From the NCBI RefSeq assembly GCF_004799035.1, contig NZ_MWIO01000011.1, forward strand, positions 1 through 60,317: a stretch of 60,317 bases of DNA, given 5' to 3'. Source of the stretch: Rhodanobacter lindaniclasticus (GTDB taxonomy: Bacteria; Pseudomonadota; Gammaproteobacteria; Xanthomonadales; Rhodanobacteraceae). The position numbers and the translations under genes were made by a program. This document shows, piece by piece, positions 48,188-57,667 of the stretch. Numbering within the stretch: the first letter of the stretch is position 1; each line of letters starts with the position of its first letter. The notes under the pieces were generated by a model that was given only the letters and a program-made list of their open reading frames with translations, did no database searches and was not told where the DNA came from.

Positions 48188-50896
48188 ATGGATCAGCTCG
48201 ACGAAATCCTGGACCAGGATCCCGACCCCATCGAAACCCGCGAGTGGATCGATTCGCTCGACGCGGTGATCCAGCACGACGGCACCGAACGCGCGCATTA
48301 CCTGCTGGAAAAGATGGTCGACACCACCCGTCGTTCCGGTGGCTACCTGCCGTTCAACCCCACCACCGAATACGTCAACACGATCCCGCCCGGGATGGAG
48401 GCCAAGAGCCCCGGCGACGCGGCGATGGAGTGGCGCATCCGCTGCCTGATCCGCTGGAACGCGATGGCCATGGTGGTGCGCGCCAACCGCAAGCCCGGGT
48501 CGCTGGGCGGCCACATCGCCAGCTTCGCCTCCTCGGCCACGCTGTACGACGTGGGCTTCAACCATTTCTGGCGCGCCCCCAGCGCCGACCATCCCGGCGA
48601 CCTGATCGGTTACCAGGGCCACATCAGCCCCGGCATCTACGCGCGCTCCTTCCTCGAAGGCCGCATCGACGAGGAGCGGCTGGACCTGTTCCGCGCCGAC
48701 GTGGTCGGCGGCAAGCAGTCGCTCACCTCCTATCCGCACCCGTGGCTGATGCCGGATTACTGGCAGGTGCCCACCGTGTCGATGGGGCTGGGCCCGATCC
48801 AGGCGATCTACCAGGCGCAGTTCTTCCGTTACCTCGAGAACCGCGGCCTGATGCCCAGGACCGACCGCAAGGTGTGGTGCTTCCTCGGCGACGGTGAAGT
48901 GGACGAGCCGGAGTCGCTGGGTGCGATCTCGCTGGCCGGTCGCGAGGGCCTGGACAACCTGATCTTCGTGATCAACTGCAACCTGCAGCGGCTGGACGGC
49001 CCGGTGCGCGGCAACGGCAAGATCATCCAGGAACTGGAGGGCGTGTTCCGCGGCGCCGGCTGGAACGCCATCAAGGTGATCTGGGGCAGCTACTGGGATG
49101 CGCTGCTGGCACGCGACAAGGACGGCACGCTGCGCAAGCTGATGATGGAAACCGTGGACGGCGAGTACCAGGCCTGCAAGGCCTTCGGTGGCGCCTACAC
49201 GCGCGAGCATTTCTTCGGCAAGTACCCGCAGACCCGCGAGATGGTGGCCAACTTCAGCGACGACGACGTCTGGCGCCTCAACCGCGGCGGCCACGACCCG
49301 CACAAGGTCTACGCCGCCTACCACGCGGCGGTGAACACCAAGGGCATGCCCACGGTGATCCTGGCCAAGACGGTGAAGGGCTACGGCATGGGCATCGGCT
49401 CGGGCGAGGCGGAGAACCCCACCCACCAGCAGAAGAAGATGACCGGCGACGCCGTGCGCACCTTCCGCGACCGCTTCCAGATCCCGGTGCCCGACGACAA
49501 GCTCGACAGCGTGCCGTACTACCACCCCGGCCCGAAGTCGCCGGAGGTGGAATACATGCAGGAGCGCCGCCGCGCGCTGGGCGGCTTCCTGCCGCAGCGC
49601 CGCCGCCGCACCGACGTGCCGTGCAAGGCGCCGGAACTGTCGGCGTTCGAGCAGATCACCAAGGGCAGCGGCGAGCGCGAGATCTCCAACACCATGGCGC
49701 TGGTGCGCGGCATGAACCTCTTGCTGCGCGACAAGCAGCTCGGTCCGCGCGTGGTGCCGATCGTGGCCGACGAGGCGCGCACCTTCGGCATGGAGGGCAT
49801 GTTCCGCCAGATCGGCATCTACGCACCGTTCGGCCAGAAGTACCGTCCGCAGGACGCCGACCAGCTGCTGTACTACCGCGAGGCGCAGGACGGCCAGGTG
49901 CTGCAGGAAGGCATCTCCGAGGCCGGCGGCGTGTCGGCCTGGATCGCGGCGGGCACCAGCTATTCGCTGTCCAACCAGCCGATGCTGCCGTTCTTCATCT
50001 ACTACTCGTTCTTCGGCTTCCGCCGCATCGGCGATCTGATCTGGGCCGCCGGTGACCAGCGCGCGCGCGGCTTCCTGGTCGGCGCCACCGCCGGCGCCAG
50101 TTTCCCCGGCGAAGGCCTGCAGCATTCGGATTGCGCCTCGCACCTGATGGCCGGCACCTTCCCCAACTGCCGCGCCTACGACCCGACCTGGTCGTACGAG
50201 GTGGCGGTGCTGCTGCATCACGGCGTCAAGGAGATGTACGAGGACCAGCAGGACGTCTTCTATTACATCACCACCACCAACGAGAACTATGTCCATCCGG
50301 ACATGCCCGAGGGCTGCTACGACGGCATCGTCAAGGGCATGTATCTGTTCCGCGACGCGGGCGCCACGGGCAAGGGCAAGGGCAAGAACGGCGCGCCGCG
50401 CGTGCAGCTGATGGCGGCCGGCGGCTCGCTGATCGAGGCGATCGCGGCGGCCGAGCTGCTGGACGCCGATTTCGGCGTGAAGGCCGACATCTGGTCCTGC
50501 CCCAGCTTCAGCGAACTGTCGCGCGACGGTTTCGACTGCGAACGCTGGAACCGCCTGCACCCGGAAGCGGAACAGCGCGTGCCGCACGTCACCGCCAATC
50601 TGGCCGGGCGCGACGGCCCGGTGATCGCCGCCAGCGAATACGTGCGCGGCGTGGTCGACCAGGTGCGTGCCTTCATGCCCGAGGGTCGCTCCTTCACCGC
50701 GCTGGGCGCGGACGGCTATGGCCGCTCCGATACCCGCGAGCACCTGCGCGAGTTCTTCGAGATCAGCCGCTACTGGATCGCCCACGCCGCGCTGGCCGCG
50801 CTGGCGAAGGAGGGCAAGGTCAACGCCAAGGACGTGGCCCGCGCGATCCGCGAGTACAAGCTCGATCCGGACAAGCCGAACCCGCTGACCGTCTGA
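48188..50896 (+). CDS. aceE: Pyruvate dehydrogenase E1 component (homodimeric AceE)
   Basis: Thiamine-diphosphate enzyme that decarboxylates pyruvate in the PDH complex. Product 902 aa (E. coli 887). The ThDP motif starts with GDGEVDEPES and ends with INCNLQ; the N-terminal EWIDSLDAVI block binds E2. GGAG lies six bases before ATG 48188; a GTG at 48176 is less likely. No aceF or lpd follows: the gene ends at a strong terminator, so E2 and E3 are encoded elsewhere. Confidence 0.97.
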   Translation: MDQLDEILDQDPDPIETREWIDSLDAVIQHDGTERAHYLLEKMVDTTRRSGGYLPFNPTTEYVNTIPPGMEAKSPGDAAMEWRIRCLIRWNAMAMVVRANRKPGSLGGHIASFASSATLYDVGFNHFWRAPSADHPGDLIGYQGHISPGIYARSFLEGRIDEERLDLFRADVVGGKQSLTSYPHPWLMPDYWQVPTVSMGLGPIQAIYQAQFFRYLENRGLMPRTDRKVWCFLGDGEVDEPESLGAISLAGREGLDNLIFVINCNLQRLDGPVRGNGKIIQELEGVFRGAGWNAIKVIWGSYWDALLARDKDGTLRKLMMETVDGEYQACKAFGGAYTREHFFGKYPQTREMVANFSDDDVWRLNRGGHDPHKVYAAYHAAVNTKGMPTVILAKTVKGYGMGIGSGEAENPTHQQKKMTGDAVRTFRDRFQIPVPDDKLDSVPYYHPGPKSPEVEYMQERRRALGGFLPQRRRRTDVPCKAPELSAFEQITKGSGEREISNTMALVRGMNLLLRDKQLGPRVVPIVADEARTFGMEGMFRQIGIYAPFGQKYRPQDADQLLYYREAQDGQVLQEGISEAGGVSAWIAAGTSYSLSNQPMLPFFIYYSFFGFRRIGDLIWAAGDQRARGFLVGATAGASFPGEGLQHSDCASHLMAGTFPNCRAYDPTWSYEVAVLLHHGVKEMYEDQQDVFYYITTTNENYVHPDMPEGCYDGIVKGMYLFRDAGATGKGKGKNGAPRVQLMAAGGSLIEAIAAAELLDADFGVKADIWSCPSFSELSRDGFDCERWNRLHPEAEQRVPHVTANLAGRDGPVIAASEYVRGVVDQVRAFMPEGRSFTALGADGYGRSDTREHLREFFEISRYWIAHAALAALAKEGKVNAKDVARAIREYKLDPDKPNPLTV

Positions 50897-50917
50897 GTAC
50901 CCCGCGGTGCGATCCGG

Positions 50918-50941
50918 AAAGCCGCCCTTCGGGGCGGCTTT
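50918..50941 (+). terminator. Rho-independent terminator of aceE
   Basis: Ten-base stem AAAGCCGCCC (50918-50927) / GGGCGGCTTT (50932-50941) with a stable TTCG tetraloop, followed by further T residues. It lies 22 bases after the aceE stop and 10 bases before the convergent MFS gene's stop, so it could serve both strands. Confidence 0.9.
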
Positions 50942-50951
50942 TCGCTGCGCG

Positions 50952-52559
50952 CTATTCCGCCGACAGCGCCTGCTGGATCGCCTCCAGCCCGTGGCCACGC
51001 GTCTCGATGCCGCGGCGGGCGAGCATCCAGCCGGCCAGCGCCATCGGCAGCGCGAGCAGCAGCGCCGACAGCATGAAGTGCTCGAACAGGCCGGCCACGC
51101 CGATCAGCGCGCCGAGGATGCCGCCGAACTTCGAGCCGCCGGCGATCAGCCCCGCGCCGGTACTGCGCAGGTGCACCGGATAGATCTCCGCCGCGTACGG
51201 GATCAACGTGGCGATCACCCCGCTGATGCTCAGCAGCAGCGCCGCCGTGCCGACCACGGTCAGCGTCGTCGAGCGCAGGTCGGCCAGCGCGATGGCGAAG
51301 AAGAACAGCAGCGACGCCGCGGTCAGCGCGATGAACAGCACCAGGCTGCGGATGCTGCTCCAGCGCTGGTAGGCCCATACCACCAGGGCGATGCCGGGCA
51401 GGGCGATGATCGCCGAGCGCGCCAGCAGCGCGGCGCTGGCCTGCGCGTCGATGCCCAGCGCGACCAGGTTCGCCGGCAGCCACAGCAGGAAGCCGAAGTT
51501 CGCCAGGCCCCAGGCCACCGCGCACGTCATCAGGCCCCAGCTGATCGCCGCGTGCCGGCCGCGCAGCAGCTGGCGCAGGCCGATGCGCGCGGTCGCCGGC
51601 GCGCGCGCGTGGGCGGCGTCGCCGGCGTGCGCGACGGCCAGCACCGCCGCGCTGCCGGAAAAGCGCTGCAGCACCGCGCGCGCCTGCTCCTCCAGCCCGG
51701 CCAGGGCGAGGAAGCGCGGCGACTCGGGGATGTAGCGGTTGAGCAGGATGATCAGCGCGCCGGTGGGCAGGTTCAGCAGCCACAGCGCGCGCCAGCTCCA
51801 GGTCGGCTCGAACAGCGCGGCGGCGCCGGAGGCCAGCAGGTAGCCGGCCGAGGTGCCGACCCCGCCCAGCGCCACCAGCAGCCAGCCCCGATGGCGGGTC
51901 GGGATGGTTTCGGCCATCAGGGCGAAGGTGATCGGCAGCATGCCGCCGGCGGCCGCGCCCATCATGAAGCACATCACCAGGTTCCAGCCGAAGCTCGGCA
52001 TCGCGCCGCAGATCGCCGTGCCCATGAACATCAGCGCCGACAGCAGGATCGTGGCGCGGCGGCCGAACAGGTCGCCGAGCCGGCCCCACACGATCGAGCC
52101 GACCACGGTGCCGGTCAGCGCCGACAGCGCCAGCCAGCCGGCGGTCGCGCCGCTGATGCCGTACTCGGCCGACAGGCCCGGCATCACGAAGCCGATCGTG
52201 GCCGGTTTCATCACGTCCACCGCCAGCGCGACGGTGAGCACGCCGACCAGCTTCCAGTGCTCGCGGTTGAGCGGCACGTGGTCGGCCGCGTGGAACGGCA
52301 GCGGCTCACGCGCGGGATGCAGCGTGCGCCGCATCTGCTGCAGCCGCGGCATCAGGCCGTAGCCGGCGAGCAGTACGCCGAGCGGCACCAGCGCCATGCC
52401 GGTCAGCATCAGCTTGTCCATCGGCATGCCGGCGAGGCGGAAGTGCATCGGCGCGGCCATCGCCAGCATCGGCAGGTGCGCCAGCACCCCGGCGATCACC
52501 GCCGCGCAGCCGAGCCAGAATGCCAGCGGGTGATGGAAGGAGAGGTCTTTCGAACGCAT
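50952..52559 (-). CDS. MFS transporter with two extra N-terminal membrane helices
   Basis: Product of 535 aa. Residues ~10-70 form two membrane segments before the usual MFS core; the core starts near residue 100 and carries the loop 2-3 signature GRLGDLFGRRATI and a PESPRF motif after TM6, both typical of the sugar-porter/aromatic-acid transporter branch. Substrate cannot be read. Start ATG 52559 lies 24 bases after nothing obvious; no promoter assigned. Confidence 0.86.
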   Translation of the reverse strand: MRSKDLSFHHPLAFWLGCAAVIAGVLAHLPMLAMAAPMHFRLAGMPMDKLMLTGMALVPLGVLLAGYGLMPRLQQMRRTLHPAREPLPFHAADHVPLNREHWKLVGVLTVALAVDVMKPATIGFVMPGLSAEYGISGATAGWLALSALTGTVVGSIVWGRLGDLFGRRATILLSALMFMGTAICGAMPSFGWNLVMCFMMGAAAGGMLPITFALMAETIPTRHRGWLLVALGGVGTSAGYLLASGAAALFEPTWSWRALWLLNLPTGALIILLNRYIPESPRFLALAGLEEQARAVLQRFSGSAAVLAVAHAGDAAHARAPATARIGLRQLLRGRHAAISWGLMTCAVAWGLANFGFLLWLPANLVALGIDAQASAALLARSAIIALPGIALVVWAYQRWSSIRSLVLFIALTAASLLFFFAIALADLRSTTLTVVGTAALLLSISGVIATLIPYAAEIYPVHLRSTGAGLIAGGSKFGGILGALIGVAGLFEHFMLSALLLALPMALAGWMLARRGIETRGHGLEAIQQALSAE

Positions 52560-52675
52560 GGATCGGCCGGCCGCGGGCGGTGATCCAGCTTAGCAGCGGC
52601 GGCACGGCCGGCGGACGGCCAGGCGGCAAGCCGCCGGTGGCGGGCGCCTGCGGTTTGCCGGCGAAGCGCCGGTGC

Positions 52676-53008
52676 TCACTCGTCGTCGTCGCTGCGGAAG
52701 GCGCGGCGCAGCAGCAGGAAGGCGCCGAGGGTGCCGGCGACGATCGCCGCGGTGGCCAGCGGGTGGCGGTTTACCTGGCGGCGCAGCCGGCGATAGTGGT
52801 AGTTCGCCTCGTCGGCAAGATCCTCGGCGGTATGCGACAGCCGGCGGCCGTAGGCATCGCCGCGCTGGCCCCAGCGGGCGCGCAGGTCGCGCGCGCGGTC
52901 GTACAGGGTGTGTGCCCGCTCGCTGGCGCCGTCGGTGTAGCGGCGCACCTGCTCGCCGGCGTGTTCGCCGGCGTCGCGAAGCTGGCGTTCGATGTCGTGC
53001 TTGCGCAT
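52676..53008 (-). CDS. YqjD/ElaB-like (DUF883-type) membrane-anchored helical protein
   Basis: Small protein of 110 aa: charged amphipathic helix rich in Arg, Glu, Ala and Asp, then one C-terminal membrane segment (ATAAIVAGTLGAFLLL) and a short acidic tail. YqjD/ElaB proteins of this layout anchor to the inner membrane and bind ribosomes in stationary phase; identity here is by layout, not motif. AGGAG lies six bases before ATG 53008. The next 234 bases (53009-53242) show no gene. Confidence 0.68.
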   Translation of the reverse strand: MRKHDIERQLRDAGEHAGEQVRRYTDGASERAHTLYDRARDLRARWGQRGDAYGRRLSHTAEDLADEANYHYRRLRRQVNRHPLATAAIVAGTLGAFLLLRRAFRSDDDE

Positions 53009-53242
53009 CGGTGTTCTCCTCGACGACCTGGTGGTACAGCGTGCCAATGCCGTCGTGAGCGAGGCGTAAACTGCGCCGCCCGGCGCACCGTCGAGGTCAT
53101 CCGGCTGCCGCCTCCGCGGCGGGCGACGAAACCGCGTTGCGTCTTGCGCGATGGGCACGGGCGCTGGCGTCGCGCTTTGCTTGCGCAAGGAGGCTGGCGC
53201 TGCCCGTGGCGAATCCCGCGGACTTTCGCCGGGACCGCCGAT

Positions 53243-54160
53243 TCAGTAGATCTCGCCGACGCAGCAGCGCAGGCTGCCGCCGGCCTTCTCGATCTCGTCC
53301 AGTGCCACCGTCCCGAGCGCGAAGCCGTAGCCGGCCAGCGCCTCGCGCTGCGCGTCGGTCAACGCGGCGGCGGCGCCGGCGCTCATCCACACGCGTTCGT
53401 CGGAGAGCGTGATCGCGTTGCCCGCGAATGCCTGCTTCTGTGCCGGCGTCAGCCAGATCGCGCGATCGGCGTACGCAGCCGCGATCGCCTGCGCTGCGGC
53501 CGGATCACGGAAACCATCGGCGGCGATGATCGCGGCGCGGCCCGCGAGCAGGGTTAGCAACACGTTGGTGTGGTACTCGGCTTCGGCCAACTCGAAGCAA
53601 TAGGTCAGCTGCAGCTCGAACGCTTGGTGCATGGCCTGCGCGCCGGCCATGTCGCAGCGTTCGCTGAGGCCGCAGTAGCCGACGCCGCGGGCGCGGTCGA
53701 TGACCAGCGAGCCGGTCAGTTCGGCGACCAGGCCATCGCAGCCGGACAGGTCGACCTCGTCGTAACCCAACACCTCGCCGAAGAACGCGCGGATGTCGGC
53801 GCGTTCGGCCTCGCGCCGGCGCACCGGATGGCGCATGCGGCCGACGATCAGTCGCCCGGGCGCGGTGGCGAACACGTTGTTCGGGAACACGGCGTCGGGC
53901 GTGGCCGGATCGCCGGGGAAGGTGATCACCGGCAGGTCCGCGCGCAAGGCTTGCGCCAGGGCGTCGTGCTGGGCCAGCGCCTCGAGCGCGTCGACGCTGG
54001 TGTCCATGTCCATGTAGCGGTTGTCGCGTGCCGATTCCGCCGCCAGCGCGAACTCCGCCGGGGCCACCATGAAGGCCGCGCGTGCCGTGGCGGCGGCACC
54101 CGGGCGTGGTGCCAGGGCGGCGAAGGCATGCAGGAATTCGCTGGGCGAGGTGGTGATCAC
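53243..54160 (-). CDS. ctlX: Arginine deiminase-related protein CtlX (amidinotransferase family)
   Basis: Product of 305 aa of the guanidino-group-modifying superfamily (citrulline utilisation hydrolase CtlX). Readable: FPNNVF (Asp/Asn site region), the central His in AEYHTNVLL, and the C-terminal nucleophile region GSLRCCVGEIY (C299/C300). GTG at 54160 chosen because GGAG lies six bases upstream; longer ATG starts (54523) lack similarity. Confidence 0.88.
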   Translation of the reverse strand: MITTSPSEFLHAFAALAPRPGAAATARAAFMVAPAEFALAAESARDNRYMDMDTSVDALEALAQHDALAQALRADLPVITFPGDPATPDAVFPNNVFATAPGRLIVGRMRHPVRRREAERADIRAFFGEVLGYDEVDLSGCDGLVAELTGSLVIDRARGVGYCGLSERCDMAGAQAMHQAFELQLTYCFELAEAEYHTNVLLTLLAGRAAIIAADGFRDPAAAQAIAAAYADRAIWLTPAQKQAFAGNAITLSDERVWMSAGAAAALTDAQREALAGYGFALGTVALDEIEKAGGSLRCCVGEIY

Positions 54161-54289
54161 CGGCGGCTCCGAAGGTCGGCAGGCTGGCGGGATATCCGTT
54201 CCCGGGGTGGCCGCGGTCCGGTACGTTGACGCGCCCTTGCCACGGATGCGGCCAGGATCGGGATCGCACTGATCATCGAGGAGCCGCGC

Positions 54290-54592
54290 ATGGGCCGCAA
54301 CACACCCTGCGTCTTCGTCGCCGAGGACGCCATCGAACGAATCGAGGCACTCGTGCACCAGCTGCCCGCCAATCGCCACGTGGTGCTGTTGCTGAGCGAC
54401 GGCAGCAGCTGCGACGGCGTGGTCAGCGTACGGCCGAGCGTGCAGGTATTCCGCGACCCGCAGGGCCGCGAGGGCATCAATGCCGAGGTGCAACTGCAGC
54501 GCCCGGATGTGCCGGCGTGGCACCAGCGGGTATGGCTGGATCGGATCCGGCGGGTCGAAAGCGTGGATTCGATCATGCCCGGCGAGAACTGA
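54290..54592 (+). CDS. DUF3247 family protein
   Basis: Cytosolic protein of 100 aa. I recognise the Xanthomonadales DUF3247 group by the start MGRNTPCVFVAEDAI-like segment, the central LLLSDGSSCDGVVSV strands and the C-terminal VWLDRIRRVE. Likely a small beta fold; role unknown. GAGGAG lies six bases before ATG 54290. Divergent from ctlX. Confidence 0.82.
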   Translation: MGRNTPCVFVAEDAIERIEALVHQLPANRHVVLLLSDGSSCDGVVSVRPSVQVFRDPQGREGINAEVQLQRPDVPAWHQRVWLDRIRRVESVDSIMPGEN

Positions 54593-54666
54593 TATCGGCG
54601 ATGCGGTTGCACGGCGACCGCGGATCGTTCCAAGCTAGCCGCTGCTCTTTGCCTGGTACGCCGTCG

Positions 54667-55395
54667 ATGAATCGCGTCCTGCTCCGTTGTGCCCCGCTGG
54701 TTTTCTGTGCCGTGCTGCTCGCCGGCTGTTCGCAAGGCCCGGGCACGCCCGAGCTCACCGCGCAGCAGCAGAAAGCCGCAGTCGATGCCGCCACCGCGGC
54801 GCGCAACCTCGACACCTATCGCCAGTTGCTAAAACTGCACAACGACGAGATGGTGGTGACGATGGGCAAGGACATCGTGCAGCGTTTCCCGCACAGCGAT
54901 GCGGCGAAGGAAGTGATGCAGACGCTGCCGGCGATCGAGAAGCGCTACAAGGAGAACAGCGAGAAGAACCGGCTGGCCGCGCTGTGGACCTACCAGGTCG
55001 CGCCGATGGCCGGCGGCACGCAATCGACGGCGAGCATCTACAGCGAGGGCGACGATGGCGAGCCAGTGCGCCTGGTGCTGCGCCGGCACACCAGCTGGGG
55101 TCAGAGTGCCTTCCTCTACGGCAGCAAGCCCGGCTTCGTGTGCCGCCGCAACTGCACCATCGCCGGCCGGGCCGACGGCAAGCCGGTGCGGATCAAGGCG
55201 TTCGCCCCGGACGGCGGCGAACCTGCGCTGATGATCCGCGACGACAAGGCCTTCATCGCGCTGCTGGAGAAGACCCGCAAGCTGGAGCTGGACGTGACCC
55301 TGGTGGATGGCACCAGGGACCGCCGCCTGGTCTACGAAGTCGGCGGTTTCGACCCCGCCAGGTGGCAGCCGGTGGGCAAGGCAGCCAAACGCTGA
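54667..55395 (+). CDS. Lipoprotein, hypothetical (242 aa)
   Basis: Type II signal peptide with lipobox LLAGCS. Mature part: an Ala/Gln-rich helix (~25-100) resembling tetratricopeptide-like packing (DAATAARNLDTYRQLLKLH), then a beta-rich domain (~105-240) with four Cys-containing strands of which two (FVCRRNC) are close together and may form a disulfide. No family recognised. Start ATG 54667 gives the signal peptide. Confidence 0.72.
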   Translation: MNRVLLRCAPLVFCAVLLAGCSQGPGTPELTAQQQKAAVDAATAARNLDTYRQLLKLHNDEMVVTMGKDIVQRFPHSDAAKEVMQTLPAIEKRYKENSEKNRLAALWTYQVAPMAGGTQSTASIYSEGDDGEPVRLVLRRHTSWGQSAFLYGSKPGFVCRRNCTIAGRADGKPVRIKAFAPDGGEPALMIRDDKAFIALLEKTRKLELDVTLVDGTRDRRLVYEVGGFDPARWQPVGKAAKR

Positions 55396-55463
55396 GCACG
55401 ACGCGGTACACGCCATCCGTTCTTGCGCGTTGTCGGTGATACCTTGGCTGTCGAGGATCGACC

Positions 55464-55916
55464 ATGTCCATGTTCCGTTCCTGCATCGTTTTCGCGCTGG
55501 TCGCCGTGCTGGCGGCCTGCTCCAGCGTGCCCCTGGCGCAGCGCGAACAGCAGCGCCAGGAGGCCTACGCCAGCGCCGCCGGTACGCCCGTGCGCAGTTT
55601 CCATTTCTTCACCCTGTGGTCGTGGGAACCGTTGGGTGACAGCCAGGTGGTGGTGTACACCCGGCCGAGCGAAGCGTGGCTGCTGGATCTCGACGGCCCC
55701 TGCCAGAACCTGCGGTTCACCCAGGCGATCGGCCTGACTTCCAGTTCCGGCACCGTGTTCACCCGCTTCGACAAGGTGTTGACCGGGCGGTCATACATGC
55801 CGTGCATGATCACGCAGATCCGGCCGGTCGACGTCAAGCAATTGCGCGTCACGCAGGAGGCGCAGCGCAAGATCGACGCCGAACCACGCGAAGCGCCGGC
55901 GGCGGCCGATCATTGA
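55464..55916 (+). CDS. DUF6491 family lipoprotein
   Basis: Product of 150 aa with a signal peptide ending in lipobox LAAC. The mature part includes VRSFHFFTLWSWEPLGD, CQNLRFTQAIG and CMITQIRPVDV, with the two conserved Cys of DUF6491 proteins of Xanthomonadales. Function unknown. Its stop codon forms one half of a perfect palindrome shared with the stop of the convergent stress-protein gene. Confidence 0.8.
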   Translation: MSMFRSCIVFALVAVLAACSSVPLAQREQQRQEAYASAAGTPVRSFHFFTLWSWEPLGDSQVVVYTRPSEAWLLDLDGPCQNLRFTQAIGLTSSSGTVFTRFDKVLTGRSYMPCMITQIRPVDVKQLRVTQEAQRKIDAEPREAPAAADH

Positions 55917-55925
55917 GAGACTCTC

Positions 55926-56342
55926 TCAGCGCACGATCGTCACCGGCACGTGCGCGCGCGCCAGCACGTTGCCGGAGACCGAGCCAAGCAGCCAGCGCGC
56001 CAGCGCGCCGCGTTCGGTGTGGCCGATCACGATGTGGTCCACGCCGTGCTCGTCGACCTGGCTGAGCAGCACGTCGCCGGGGCTGCCGTGGGTCAGTTCG
56101 ATGTCCACCAGCTCCGCCGAGTCCGGCACGGTCGTGGTCAGCTCGGCCAGCAGCTCCTGCGCGCGCTGGGTGCCGGAGTCGGCCATCATCAGCGCGCAGG
56201 CGTCGGCGCCGCCTTCGCTGACCTGCAGCACCCACACCACCCGCACGCGGCCGCCGGTGCAGCGGGCCAGCTCGACCGCGAACCGGAATGCCCGCCGTGA
56301 CGCGTCCGAGCCGTCGTAACCCACCAGGGAATACTTGATCAT
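55926..56342 (-). CDS. Universal stress protein (UspA family)
   Basis: Single-domain Usp of 138 aa. N-terminal VGYDGSDASRRAF and the ATP-binding signature GHTERGALARWLLGSVSG (G-2x-G-9x-G-S) are complete, so ATP binding is expected. Start ATG 56342 is preceded by AAGGAGAT. Stand-alone gene, convergent with the DUF6491 lipoprotein. Confidence 0.93.
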   Translation of the reverse strand: MIKYSLVGYDGSDASRRAFRFAVELARCTGGRVRVVWVLQVSEGGADACALMMADSGTQRAQELLAELTTTVPDSAELVDIELTHGSPGDVLLSQVDEHGVDHIVIGHTERGALARWLLGSVSGNVLARAHVPVTIVR

Positions 56343-56572
56343 CTCGATCTCCTTGCGCTGCGACCTCCACCCTACGGCGAGCGCACGTCGCGAGGCAACC
56401 GGCATGCCGCAGCGTGCCGCAGATGAACGGCGGTTCATCACCCTGCACGCGATTGTCACGCGACGATGCACACGCTTTGCACGTCGTTGCCGCAGCGCGA
56501 CGAGCGGGCGGCCACCGCGGCCAGAGACCGGTGCCGCCTCCCATCCCCCCACATCACTAAGGAGCAAAGCCC

Positions 56573-57031
56573 ATGATCAAGTCCACCTTTGGAATGGCTG
56601 CCCTGGTGCTGGCCTGCGCCGGCGCGATGACCGTGCTGCCGGCCGGCAACGCCCATGCCGCCGACGCCAGCGTGAAATGCGACATGGTCTACAACCTGTC
56701 CGGCTGGTCGCTGCTGTACAAGCATGCCGAAGGCACCGGCAGCATCACCTGCGACAACGGCCAGCACGCCAACGTCAAGATCGCCGTGGTCGGCGGCGGC
56801 CTCACCGCCGGCAAGTACCGCATCAACGGCGGCAAGGGCGAGATCAGCAACGTGCACGGCATCGCCGATGTCTTCGGCGACTACGCCCAGGCCGGCGCCG
56901 AGGCCGGCGTGGTGAAGAGCTCGCAGGCGCAGGTGCTGACCAAGGGCACCGTCTCGCTGGCGCTGGCCGGTACCGGCGAGGGCGTCAACCTGGGCGTCTC
57001 GGTAGGCAAGTTCACCATCAGTCGCCCCTGA
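56573..57031 (+). CDS. Secreted conserved protein of unknown function (152 aa)
   Basis: Signal peptide of about 29 residues ending in AHA. The mature protein is a small Gly-rich beta domain with two Cys (VKCDMVY and ITCDNG) that could form a disulfide; the segment GWSLLYKHAEGTGSITCDNG and the C-terminal GVSVGKFTIS are notable. Pattern is reminiscent of DUF992-like periplasmic proteins, but I cannot confirm it. A strong AAGGAG ribosome site and a good terminator suggest high expression from a one-gene unit. Confidence 0.7.
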   Translation: MIKSTFGMAALVLACAGAMTVLPAGNAHAADASVKCDMVYNLSGWSLLYKHAEGTGSITCDNGQHANVKIAVVGGGLTAGKYRINGGKGEISNVHGIADVFGDYAQAGAEAGVVKSSQAQVLTKGTVSLALAGTGEGVNLGVSVGKFTISRP

Positions 57032-57051
57032 TCGTTCCTGCAGCGCGGGCC

Positions 57052-57078
57052 ACGAAGGCGCCCCTCGGGCGCCTTCGT
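57052..57078 (+). terminator. Rho-independent terminator after the secreted protein gene
   Basis: Perfect 11-base arms (57052-57062, 57068-57078) around a 5-base loop, then CTTTTC. It lies 21 bases after the stop at 57031. Confidence 0.88.
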
Positions 57079-57136
57079 CTTTTCAGCGGCGCTACACTGC
57101 CTGGGTCATCCCGTCTTCCATCGTGGAGAAACCGCC

Positions 57137-57667
57137 ATGCGCCGCCTCGCGCGTCTCATCATCCTGTCGCTGTTGTGCGCCTTCGTGGCGCCGGCGTTTG
57201 CCGCCAGCCCGCAGGTGGGCCAGACCGCCCCGGCCTTCCGTCTGCAGGACCAGGCTGGCCACTGGCGCAGTCCCGCCGATTACCACGGCCACTGGCTGGT
57301 GCTGTATTTCTACCCGAAGGACTTCACCCCCGGCTGCACCACCGAGGTATGCACGTTCCGCGATGACATCGCCAAGCTGCGCCAGGCCGGTGCCGGCGTG
57401 GTCGGCGTGAGCCTGGACGACGTCAAGTCCCACGCCGAGTTCGCCGCGAAGTACCGCGTGCCGTTCCCCTTGCTGTCCGATGCCGACCGCAAGGTCTCCA
57501 CCGCCTATGGCGTGCTCGTCTCTCGCCTGGGCATGCACTACGCCAGGCGGACCACCTTCCTGATCGATCCGCAGGGCCGCGTCGCCAAGGTCTACCCAGA
57601 CGTCGACCCGGAAAAGAACTCGACCCAGGTGCTGGCGGACCTGGACTCACTCAAGGCGGCGCCCTGA
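57137..57667 (+). CDS. Periplasmic Bcp/PrxQ-type peroxiredoxin
   Basis: Thiol peroxidase of 176 aa with an N-terminal signal peptide (residues ~1-22, ending AFA), unlike cytosolic E. coli Bcp. Peroxidatic C67 is in FYPKDFTPGCTTEVC and resolving C72 lies five residues on, the PrxQ atypical 2-Cys arrangement. Its electron donor in the periplasm would have to be a DsbD/thioredoxin-like protein. The TGA stop overlaps the ATG of the next gene (TGATG), so they are coupled. Confidence 0.9.
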   Translation: MRRLARLIILSLLCAFVAPAFAASPQVGQTAPAFRLQDQAGHWRSPADYHGHWLVLYFYPKDFTPGCTTEVCTFRDDIAKLRQAGAGVVGVSLDDVKSHAEFAAKYRVPFPLLSDADRKVSTAYGVLVSRLGMHYARRTTFLIDPQGRVAKVYPDVDPEKNSTQVLADLDSLKAAP

